A DNA stretch of 14,785 nt. Source: DASROJ01 sp035646975. Lineage in GTDB: Bacteria; Acidobacteriota; Polarisedimenticolia; JACPZX01; DASXTC01. Below are positions 1 through 6,613 of this stretch, in pieces (the first letter of the stretch is position 1; each line of letters opens with the position of its first letter). Made by a program: the position numbers and the translations under genes. Where the stretch lies: positions 1 through 14,785 of the forward strand of contig DASROJ010000184.1 in assembly GCA_035646975.1 (NCBI GenBank), written 5' to 3'. The notes below the pieces were generated by a model. The model was not told the DNA's origin. It saw only the letters and a list, made by a program, of their open reading frames with translations, and did no database searches.

Positions 1-297
1 CGGGCAAAACGGGGGAACAAAACGCATCGATCACCTCCAGACATGGAGGCCCTGGGGAAAGCAGCTCAGACGGGCGCTCAGCAAGCGCACAGAGGAGAAG
101 TAAGGAAGAATCGTGCCACCCGATCGCAGGCGACGAATTCCATCGCAAGTGCATGACGGGCGTGGAACTACGGGTCAGGAGACGCCAAGTGTGGTGCATC
201 CAAAGTATGGCTCCACTCCCGACCAGCCGTCATACAACAGCACGGATCTGATCACACGCATCGGGGGCATTTTCAAATGGTATACGATGGAGCGACC
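1..297. other. Region without a convincing gene, with two short hairpins
   Basis: I see no protein here that resembles a known family. Two perfect short inverted repeats are present: CCTCCA/TGGAGG at 34-39 and 44-49 with a 4-base loop, and GCGCT/AGCGC at 74-78 and 84-88 with a 5-base loop. A purine-rich stretch at 91-110 follows and contains Shine-Dalgarno-like GAGGAG and GGAAG. A GTG at 113 opens a reading frame to 451, but it runs into the better-supported gene at 298-576 and its composition looks non-coding. The stretch could be a 5' leader of the small plus-strand gene. No riboswitch consensus was recognised, and no T-run follows either hairpin on the plus strand. Confidence 0.4.
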
Positions 298-576
298 ATG
301 CCAGTCGATCGCATCATCCGTCCCGAAGCTATCTCGGCCCTCCTGCGGGAGTACCTCGAAGGCGTCATCGATGGCGCCGAGGCATCGTTGCGGGCGCTGC
401 GGCTTGCCGGCTCGACCGATCGAATCCTCTCCGGCCATCAGACGCGCGTGATCGTCGCCGCGTACTGGGCGCTGCGTCGGCTCGCGGAGTCGCCCCCGAC
501 GCGACCTACCGAGGAAGACCTCAGGTTCCTGCTCGACTGCATCGAGGGCAGGAAACGATTTCCTGTTGCGATCTAG
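298..576 (+). CDS. Small protein of unknown function (92 aa)
   Basis: This is the only plausible plus-strand gene. I do not recognise the family. The ATG at 298 is preceded by GGAG at 289-292 with a 5-base spacing, which favours it over the in-frame ATG at 277. The 92-residue product has no signal peptide or membrane segment. It looks mostly helical, with regular alternation of acidic, basic and leucine/alanine residues (residues about 8-60), and has an acidic C-terminal helix containing one cysteine. It converges on the HEAT-repeat gene, leaving only 12 bp between the two stop codons, so it is transcribed separately from the polysaccharide operon. The overlapping frame from 113 also has a ribosome-binding-site-like sequence, so the gene is probable rather than certain. 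Confidence 0.5.
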   Translation: MPVDRIIRPEAISALLREYLEGVIDGAEASLRALRLAGSTDRILSGHQTRVIVAAYWALRRLAESPPTRPTEEDLRFLLDCIEGRKRFPVAI

Positions 577-592
577 CGTCCCGCTGGGCTAG
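573..592. other. Inverted repeat spanning two convergent stop codons
   Basis: CTAGC at 573-577 and GCTAG at 588-592 form a perfect 5-base inverted repeat with a 10-base GC-rich spacer. The TAG stop of the plus-strand gene (574-576) lies in the left arm, and the TAG stop of the minus-strand HEAT gene (591-589) lies in the right arm. It could act as a weak bidirectional structure at the end of both transcripts. It lacks the T-tract of an intrinsic terminator, and 5 bp is short, so the function is uncertain. Confidence 0.3.
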
Positions 593-1383
593 GCGTCGGC
601 GCCGTAGGTGGTGAGCATCTCGGGGTCGACGTCCCGGTCGAGATCGAACTCATGGATCGGCAGGGGCCTGGGAGACGGCAGCCGGCCGTCCAGATCGAGC
701 AGGGCGTAATACGACGCCCAGCGCACATCTTCTTCTTCATTGGCGCGCGTCAGGGCCTCCACCAGCTCGTGGCCGATCTCGTGATCACGGGTGCCCTCGT
801 AAAGGCTGCCCAGGCAGAGCGCGGCCGCTCGACGGCAGTCGGGGTCGTTGTCGGAGGCCAGCGACCAGAGCACCCGGCCCGTGTACTCGCGCAGACGCCA
901 GTGCAGCGCCAGCACCTTCATGGATGCCGCGCGAAGCGGCGCCGAGGAATGCGAAAGAAACGTCTCGATGCACGCGCGCGCGGAAGTCTTCATCGATCGA
1001 CCGAGCCTGTCGATGGCGCGCGCCGCGTCCCGCTCCGCTTCATCCGAGCCGTCCGAGGCCGCCTTGCCCGCTTCCAGCAGCTCACGCTCGGACCATTCCC
1101 GCTCGACGTCTCCCGGCTCGGATTGCACCGCTTCGAACGCCTCGAGGTTGGGTTGCTCGAGCGCCGAGGCCACCCGGTCGAGCCGATCCCTCGAGACGTC
1201 GAGAACGGATTCCAGAAGCGACCGGTCCTCCCCGCTCAGATCGGGCTCCATGAGCGCCTCCTCCGCCTGCAGTATCGCCATGCGGAGAGAAGCGGCCCCG
1301 TCGAGGACCTCCAGCAGGTGGTTGTATCTGGGCTGCAGAGGGGATTGCGGCGTCATCCCTTGTCTCTCGTCGTCGATTGCCAC
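589..1383 (-). CDS. HEAT-repeat protein
   Basis: The product has 264 residues and is predicted to be cytoplasmic, with no signal peptide or membrane helix. Residues about 20-120 are strongly charged and helical, probably coiled coil. Residues about 125-225 show two to three HEAT-like helical repeats, with recurring R-x-A-A-x-x-x-L patterns such as PLRAASMKVLALHW and CRRAAALCLGSL. Such repeats normally form a curved protein-binding scaffold, and no catalytic motif is visible. The start is GTG at 1383, about ten bases after a GAGGAGGAG run; the in-frame ATG at 1356 is an alternative. A gap of 121 bp separates it from the upstream GAF gene, so it may be the last gene of the operon or have its own promoter. 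Its partner is unknown, and a link to polysaccharide synthesis rests on position only. Confidence 0.75.
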   Translation of the reverse strand: MAIDDERQGMTPQSPLQPRYNHLLEVLDGAASLRMAILQAEEALMEPDLSGEDRSLLESVLDVSRDRLDRVASALEQPNLEAFEAVQSEPGDVEREWSERELLEAGKAASDGSDEAERDAARAIDRLGRSMKTSARACIETFLSHSSAPLRAASMKVLALHWRLREYTGRVLWSLASDNDPDCRRAAALCLGSLYEGTRDHEIGHELVEALTRANEEEDVRWASYYALLDLDGRLPSPRPLPIHEFDLDRDVDPEMLTTYGADA

Positions 1384-1473
1384 AACGGTTAATCTCCTCC
1401 TCGTATCGCGGCGAGCGCCTGCAAGCCCCGGCGGAGCGACCCGAGCGATAACCCGGACAGGCTCCTAGCATGG

Positions 1474-1491
1474 TTCCGCGCGGCGCCGGAA
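1474..1491 (-). other. GC-rich hairpin between the GAF and HEAT genes
   Basis: TTCCG at 1474-1478 and CGGAA at 1487-1491 form a 5-base stem around an 8-base G/C-only loop, 13 bases beyond the end of the GAF gene. On the minus strand this would be a 3' structure of the GAF transcript. No T-run follows, so an intrinsic terminator is not supported. It may be a stability or pausing element, or chance in GC-rich DNA. The rest of the gap (1384-1504) shows no other recognisable signal apart from the purine-rich ribosome binding site before the HEAT gene. Confidence 0.25.
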
Positions 1492-1504
1492 GCAAGCCGA
1501 CTGT

Positions 1505-2536
1505 TCAGTTCTTCCGCACTTCGAGCGCGAGGGCCGCGTGGTGCGCCAGCGACGAGGCGAGATGGATGTCCTGCTCTCCATAGGGCACTCCGGCGGCCTT
1601 GTTCTGCATCTCGAAGAAACCCAGGACTTCGCCGTAGCGGTTGACGATGGGGATGGCAAGCGCCGAGCGGACGCCGTAACGGATCACCAGATCAGGCTCC
1701 GCGCGGGGGTCGCTGCGGGCGTCGTTGGCGACGCAGGGGGCGCGGTTGGTCCAGACCCAGCCCGCCAGGCCCTGGTTGCGCACCAGCCGCACGTCGATGG
1801 GCGACCAGACACCCGCGCGACACATTTCGCGGCAGACCAGGTGATCGCCTTCGACCAGACCCGCAGCGCCCACGGTCGACTGCGTGACCGACATGGCCGA
1901 CTCCGTCAGGCGCCGCAGGAGATCCCGCTCGCCGATGCAGGAGTTGATCTCCGCCGCGACGGCTGAAATCACCCGAAGCTGCGAGCGCATCGCGGCGTGC
2001 TGCATACAGACAGCCGCCATGTCGGCCGCGGTCCGGAGAAACTCCACGTCGTCCTCCGACCAGGCCTGCAGGTCGGCGGAGCGCGCCGCGATCAGCAGTC
2101 CGATCAGCCGCTGGTCCGCGATCATCGGCGTGACGACGTAGGCCGAGCCGGCCAGGTCCGACAGGAACGCCGCCCCACGCGCGGCCGCGCCGCTGGGCGT
2201 GGTGGAGATCAAGGACATGTGCTCCTTGAAGAGCAGATCCTCGAATTTCGCGGCCGCCGGCTCGGCGCCTGGCTCGAAGCTTCGGCCCTGCAAGGTCAGA
2301 TGCCCGCCTCCCGCAGGGCTGCGGCGGTACTCGCATGAGAACAGGAGCGCCCTGCCTTCGGGATCCCACCGGCCGACGCTGCAGAGGCTGAGATCGAGAA
2401 GCCGGCCGGCGTCGGCGGTCAGGATGTCGAGAACGCGTCCCAGGTCGATGTGCGAACGGATGGCCACCGTGATCCGCTGCAGGGCTTTGTACCCTGCGGC
2501 CTGGCGATTGAAACCCGGTTGCGGCGCGTTCGCCAT
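1505..2536 (-). CDS. Tandem GAF-domain protein
   Basis: The product has 343 residues and two GAF domains, at about residues 18-175 and 190-338. The second is the clearer one: GLAGWVW, then VANDARSDPR, then a GVRSALAIPI strand and YGEVLGFFEMQN. The first carries the matching YVVTPMIADQRLIGLLIAAR strand pair. GAF domains bind small ligands such as cyclic nucleotides or chromophores, or mediate dimerisation. No kinase, cyclase, phosphodiesterase or DNA-binding output domain is fused to it, so it would have to signal through a partner. The ATG at 2536 overlaps the TGA of the upstream glycosyltransferase (TGATG), with GGAG seven bases before it; a TTG one codon earlier is the alternative. Coupling to the GT2 gene suggests co-expression with the polysaccharide genes. 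The ligand is unknown. Confidence 0.85.
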   Translation of the reverse strand: MANAPQPGFNRQAAGYKALQRITVAIRSHIDLGRVLDILTADAGRLLDLSLCSVGRWDPEGRALLFSCEYRRSPAGGGHLTLQGRSFEPGAEPAAAKFEDLLFKEHMSLISTTPSGAAARGAAFLSDLAGSAYVVTPMIADQRLIGLLIAARSADLQAWSEDDVEFLRTAADMAAVCMQHAAMRSQLRVISAVAAEINSCIGERDLLRRLTESAMSVTQSTVGAAGLVEGDHLVCREMCRAGVWSPIDVRLVRNQGLAGWVWTNRAPCVANDARSDPRAEPDLVIRYGVRSALAIPIVNRYGEVLGFFEMQNKAAGVPYGEQDIHLASSLAHHAALALEVRKN

Positions 2537-3693
2537 CAAGGGACTCCGTCACTTCTCTTGTGCCATATCACCTGTCGACCCGTGATGCACGTCAGGATCC
2601 CCATCAACGAGGCGCTGTTGATCACGACGAAATACAGCGGGTGTCCGAACAGCTTCGGAACCCGCAGCCCCGCACTTCTCAGGGCCAGACCGACCAGCGC
2701 CAGAGCATAAATCACCACCTGGAGCGCCACGGCCAGAAGATAGATTCTCCCGCGCTGTGCGAGCAAGAGACTCACCGGAAGCAGCGCCAGCAGCCAGATC
2801 GCGGTCGCCCACCGATTGAGCTTGTGCGAGAGCAACTGGAAGGCCAGCAGCCACCGCCCCGACATCACCGCCTCCTTGAACAGGATCAGCGCGCTGACGA
2901 TCATCCAGTTGATGATTCGGACCTTGCGCCGGTACTCCTGCCTGTATTTCTGCGAGGTTTCCTCCTCCGAGATCGCCTCCAGCTCCAGGATCGACGCGTG
3001 CCCGTCGATGATGGCCCGGATCGGCAGCTCGAAGTCATCGCCTCGATGCTCGGAGATCGGGCGATAGACTCCCCGGCGCAGGGCGAACATCGAACCATTC
3101 GCGCCGGGCAGCGATCCCAGAGCCCCCGAGGCCCTCTTGATCATCATCTCGAGTCCCCAGTAGGCCTGTTCCGCCGTCCCCGACGGCGAGCGGCCGGGAA
3201 CCTTGAGGACGAGCCTGCCGGAGACGGCCCCCACGCGAGGGTCGGCGAAGTTCCGGACCAGCAGGCGCAGGGCGTCGCGCTTGAACATCGCGTTGGCGTC
3301 GGTGAACACGAGCAGCTCGCCGGTCGACGACGGAACGGCTCGATGGAGGTTCGCCACCTTTCCCCTCCGGATCGGCGACGTGAGCAGCTTGACACGTGCG
3401 CCGTGCGTCGCGACGAACCCGCGCACGATATCGTCGGTGGCGTCACTGGATTCCGAGGCGACGATGATCTCCATCTTGTCCGCCGGATAGTCGAGGGCCA
3501 GGGCGTTCTCGATTTTCGCCGCGATGATCCGCTCCTCGTTGTAGGCGGGTATCAGGATGGAGACCGGCAGGACCAGCGCGTCGTCCCTGAGGTACCGCCG
3601 CCCCGCGACCAGCGCGATCAGCTCGATGACCAGGGGGTAGACGATGAACGACCAGAGAATCAGCGCGCAAAGGCTCCAGAAGACGAATTTCAT
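2536..3693 (-). CDS. Membrane-bound family 2 glycosyltransferase
   Basis: This 385-residue inner-membrane GT2 enzyme should transfer a sugar from a nucleotide-sugar to a lipid-linked or growing polysaccharide acceptor on the cytoplasmic face. A membrane helix at about residues 5-30 is followed by the GT-A fold: VSILIPAYNEE at 44-54, the metal-site motif TDAN at 131-134 (D-x-N instead of D-x-D, which is common in this group) and GDDFELP at 218-224, whose D220 is the likely catalytic base. An E-x(n)-Q-E-Y-R-R-K segment at 242-256 resembles the Q-x-x-R-W region of processive GT2 enzymes. Several C-terminal helices (about 285-370) complete it. The ATG start lies inside an ATGA overlap with the upstream GT4 stop. 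The donor and linkage cannot be read from sequence. Hyaluronan- or cellulose-type polymer synthesis is possible but less likely, because the QxxRW motif is not exact. Confidence 0.9.
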   Translation of the reverse strand: MKFVFWSLCALILWSFIVYPLVIELIALVAGRRYLRDDALVLPVSILIPAYNEERIIAAKIENALALDYPADKMEIIVASESSDATDDIVRGFVATHGARVKLLTSPIRRGKVANLHRAVPSSTGELLVFTDANAMFKRDALRLLVRNFADPRVGAVSGRLVLKVPGRSPSGTAEQAYWGLEMMIKRASGALGSLPGANGSMFALRRGVYRPISEHRGDDFELPIRAIIDGHASILELEAISEEETSQKYRQEYRRKVRIINWMIVSALILFKEAVMSGRWLLAFQLLSHKLNRWATAIWLLALLPVSLLLAQRGRIYLLAVALQVVIYALALVGLALRSAGLRVPKLFGHPLYFVVINSASLMGILTCITGRQVIWHKRSDGVP

Positions 3694-4901
3694 GGCTGCC
3701 CGCGCCGGAACTCGGTGCAGAGCTGCTCGACCGAGTGCGCCACATCGAACTCCTTCTCGATCATTTCGCGGCCGCGGACGCGCAGCTCCTCCGCCAGGGA
3801 CGGCTCGGCGAGCAGACGCTCGATCGCCGCGGCCAGATGCCCGTCGTCGCCGGGCGCGACCAGCAGTCCCGTCCGGTGGTCCACCACCAGCTCGGGGATC
3901 CCCGAGAGCTTCGTGGAGATCACCGGCACACCCAGCGCCATCGCCTCCATCAGCACGATCGGGATGCCATCCTGCAGCCCTCCGTCGCCGGGCACGCAGG
4001 CCAGCACGAAGAGGTCGGCCGATGCGATCAGCGACGTCACCTCCTTTTGAAGCTTTCCACCCTCCAGCGTCACGAGGCCTTCAAGCTGAAGCTTCGTGAT
4101 GAGAGCGTCAAGTCGAGCCCGTTCCGGTCCCTCGCCCACGATGCGGCAGCGCAGGGGCCTGCCGGAATCCCGCAGATGCCCGCAGGCGCGGATCAGGACA
4201 TCGAAGCCTTTGTAATCGACCAGGCGCCCCACCGAAACCAGCGTGGGCGACTCGCTTGCCGCGCGCCGCGGGTTGAAGGGAAAGGAGGCCATCGGCAGGC
4301 CGCAGCGTATCAACCGCACCTTTTCGAGCGCGCCGGGCCCGCACTTCTGGATCAGAAGCGCCCTGTTGAATTCTGAAATCGTCGCGAAGAACCGGCTGTC
4401 GGCCACCTTGAGCTTGAGCATCGGGTTGGGAACCAGCAAATCGTGGGCGTGGCCCGTCACGCTGTACGGCATGTCGTCCAGCTTCGAGATGATCCACGCG
4501 GAAAGCGCCGGGTAGGTCGCCCAGTGCGCGTGCACGTGCTGGATCCCCCGCGCGCGCGCGACCCTGGCGAACCAGAGCGTCTCGGGGATCAGAGCCAGGC
4601 ACCGGATCAGGATCGTGGGGTGCCCGATGTGCGCGAAGACCACCCGCCAGAGGATGCCGGCGAGCCTCAGGGGCCGATACAGAAAGTAATGGAGAAAGGC
4701 CCCGACCATCTCCCAGCCGAACCGCGGGTAGACCGTGCGGCCGGACAGTTCTCGCGCTTCGTCCTGCTCGAGCGACTCACGGTCGGTCTTCAGAGAGAAG
4801 ATCGTGACCTCGTGCCCGCGCCGGGTCAGCTCGATGAGCTCCCGCAGGATAAACGTCTCCGAAAGCTTCGGGAAAAGCGACACGACGTAGGCCAGTCTCA
4901 C
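3690..4901 (-). CDS. GT4 glycosyltransferase, WcaL/colanic-acid type
   Basis: The product has 403 residues and a GT-B fold. The N-terminal FPKLSETFI-x-REL signature (about residues 9-22) is typical of WcaL/AmsK-like enzymes of exopolysaccharide synthesis. HVHAHWAT and VTGHAHDL mark the acceptor domain, and SVGRLVDYKGFDVLI begins the donor domain. The donor-site motif reads DGIPIVLMEAMALG, with Asp in place of the first Glu of the usual E-x7-E; that change occurs in related enzymes. I chose the GTG at 4901 because GGAGG stands four bases upstream, it overlaps the upstream stop as GTGA, and the family signature begins right there. The open frame upstream to 5483 is unrelated sequence opposite in phase to the kinase gene. 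It probably adds one sugar of the repeat unit. The substrate is unknown. Confidence 0.9.
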   Translation of the reverse strand: MRLAYVVSLFPKLSETFILRELIELTRRGHEVTIFSLKTDRESLEQDEARELSGRTVYPRFGWEMVGAFLHYFLYRPLRLAGILWRVVFAHIGHPTILIRCLALIPETLWFARVARARGIQHVHAHWATYPALSAWIISKLDDMPYSVTGHAHDLLVPNPMLKLKVADSRFFATISEFNRALLIQKCGPGALEKVRLIRCGLPMASFPFNPRRAASESPTLVSVGRLVDYKGFDVLIRACGHLRDSGRPLRCRIVGEGPERARLDALITKLQLEGLVTLEGGKLQKEVTSLIASADLFVLACVPGDGGLQDGIPIVLMEAMALGVPVISTKLSGIPELVVDHRTGLLVAPGDDGHLAAAIERLLAEPSLAEELRVRGREMIEKEFDVAHSVEQLCTEFRRGQP

Positions 4902-6613
4902 GATTCCTCCCCCGCGAACTTCGCGAAGGCCTTTCTCAGCGCGAGGTCGACCACCTCGTCGATCACGTCGGCATCGGGACGGCCGGCGTCGATGACACGC
5001 AGGCCGAGCAACGCCGACATCCGTTCGTAGAATTCCGCCTGCCGCGTCAGCACCCCCATGGACGCATCCGCCGGTTTGCGGCGGGCGGCCTCCTCCGGAG
5101 CGAGATGAAGCAGGAGGGCAAGGTCGGGCTCGGGAGCCAGCGCGAGCAGCAGCCCGCCCGCCCATCCGGCGATCCGCGGGCTTCCGCTCAGCTTGACCTC
5201 GAGGTCCGCCCACGTGTCGTAGACGTACCGGTCGCAGACGATCGACGATCCTCCCCACCGCGGAAGGATCACTCGCAACAGGTAATGCACCGCCTGCTCG
5301 GCGACCACAAGACTCGCGTAAACAGAGCCGGTCAACCCTCCCGACAGCCAGCGGCGTTTCTCCTCCATCGCCGCGGGACCGGGCACCTTGTCGCCCATCA
5401 CGGCGCGCGTTGCCCGCTTGGCGGCCTGGGCCGGCAGGGTGAAACCGCCGCGGCTCCAGACGATGCGCGTCGGGATCTCGCAAAGGGTCATCGCCTCACC
5501 AACGACACGGATGGCCGATGATTTTCCCGACCCATCCAGTCCGGTCAGGCTCACCAGCACGGGCGGGCGGCATCGCAGTTTCATCCGGGTCGCCAGGAGA
5601 TTCTCCGCCGTGGAAACGAGATCCATGAGTCTTTCATCCGGGCTCCTGTCCGGTGCGGCCATCATCAACGCCGCGGCATGGACCTTCGACCAGGTCCTGG
5701 ACAAGGGGTAAGGCAGGTCGGGGAGATCCGGCCCACAGGCGCGCTTCATCCGGGCCACGTAGAGGCGCGCCCACATCGACCCTTCCAGCGCCTGCCCGGC
5801 CTGCCGGCGGATTCCGGCGGGCACCCTCGTGGCGCCAAAGACCACCTGCTCCAGATCGGCGGCGATCGTCAGGATCGAAAAAAAGCCGGTCGTCCATCCG
5901 TGCCGGCGCGCTCTTTCGATCGCCACCGACCAGTCGAACCCGGGATCCCCGGCTGCCAGTCGCAGCGCGCGGAGATCCGAAAGGCGGATCTGGTCCGTCT
6001 CGTACAGGCTGTGCGCGAGGGTGATCAGCAGGAGATCTTCGGAGGAGGCCACCATGAACCCGCTCTCGCCCGATCGCGGCAAGCGGGATCGATCCACCAC
6101 ATCGGACCCGGGCAGTATCAGGATCCTGCCCCACGAGACCGCTTCGTGCAGGTGCACGCAGATGACCGACCGGCCTCGCCGGAACCTCCGGAAAAGCAGC
6201 TTGTGGTCTTCCCGGTAGTGCGGAAACCGAAGGTGGCCCAGCTGCTCGAGCCGCGACGCGGCCTGCGCCATCTGCCCGGGACGCACGAGCAGATCGATGT
6301 TGCTCGATCGGTACGGAAGGCCCCCGGCGGACTTGAACAGGACCGGCACGATCCCATCGTTTCGAAGCGCGCCGGCCACCAGCGCGAATTCGTCGGCAAG
6401 CTCGTCCCTCTGGCGCCGTTCTTCCTCCACCGCCTCGCTCCAGCCCGCACCGCGGCCCGGACCACCCGGCTCGAGTTCCATCAGCGGGACCTTGTTGCGG
6501 CGGAGCAGCCCGATCACGCTGGCCGCATCCACGCCGGCGGGAAGCCCGGGCCCCGGCGTGCCGGCCCGCGCCTCCACCAGCATCGCGGCCGCCCTGACAA
6601 CGTCGATGCTCAC
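4898..6613 (-). CDS. Nucleotidyltransferase-like/thymidylate-kinase-like fusion
   Basis: The product is a 571-residue two-domain protein. Residues about 30-300 resemble the uncharacterised nucleotidyltransferase family PF14907 (NTP_transf_5): VLFKSAGGLPYRSSNIDLLV at 91-110 matches that family's K-G..R..D-x-D-L-L-V core, and SSEDLLLITLAHSLYE follows. Asn105 sits where the first metal-binding Asp is expected; Asp107 is kept. Residues about 350-571 form a P-loop kinase like thymidylate kinase: GLDGSGKSS at 358-366 (Lys364), CDRYVYDTW with Asp461-Arg462, and an arginine-bearing lid-like segment near the end. The GTG at 6613 follows GGAGG by seven bases and overlaps the upstream stop as GTGA. The frame stays open further upstream but only through other genes. 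Both domain types occur in polysaccharide loci; a role in phosphorylating or activating a sugar or lipid acceptor is inference. Confidence 0.85.
   Translation of the reverse strand: MSIDVVRAAAMLVEARAGTPGPGLPAGVDAASVIGLLRRNKVPLMELEPGGPGRGAGWSEAVEEERRQRDELADEFALVAGALRNDGIVPVLFKSAGGLPYRSSNIDLLVRPGQMAQAASRLEQLGHLRFPHYREDHKLLFRRFRRGRSVICVHLHEAVSWGRILILPGSDVVDRSRLPRSGESGFMVASSEDLLLITLAHSLYETDQIRLSDLRALRLAAGDPGFDWSVAIERARRHGWTTGFFSILTIAADLEQVVFGATRVPAGIRRQAGQALEGSMWARLYVARMKRACGPDLPDLPYPLSRTWSKVHAAALMMAAPDRSPDERLMDLVSTAENLLATRMKLRCRPPVLVSLTGLDGSGKSSAIRVVGEAMTLCEIPTRIVWSRGGFTLPAQAAKRATRAVMGDKVPGPAAMEEKRRWLSGGLTGSVYASLVVAEQAVHYLLRVILPRWGGSSIVCDRYVYDTWADLEVKLSGSPRIAGWAGGLLLALAPEPDLALLLHLAPEEAARRKPADASMGVLTRQAEFYERMSALLGLRVIDAGRPDADVIDEVVDLALRKAFAKFAGEES

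Noticed and set aside
34..49. Hairpin as an intrinsic terminator
   Set aside because: The stem is only 6 bp. No T-run follows on the plus strand, and only a weak broken one follows on the minus strand.
1..110. Cyclic-di-GMP (GEMM) riboswitch suggested by GGCAAA and CGCA near the left edge
   Set aside because: The spacing and stems around those words do not match the GEMM architecture.
113..451. Plus-strand open frame of 112 codons with a GTG start and nearby GGAAG
   Set aside because: It overlaps the better-looking gene at 298-576, is rich in Arg, Ser and Pro without domain-like pattern, and resembles a GC-rich shadow frame.
2560..4050. 496-codon plus-strand open frame opposite the GT2 and GT4 genes
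   Set aside because: It is antisense to well-supported glycosyltransferases and its translation shows no family signature.
4902..5483. Upstream extension of the WcaL-like GT4 frame
   Set aside because: It overlaps the kinase domain of the neighbouring gene and has no similarity to glycosyltransferases; the family N-terminus begins at 4901.
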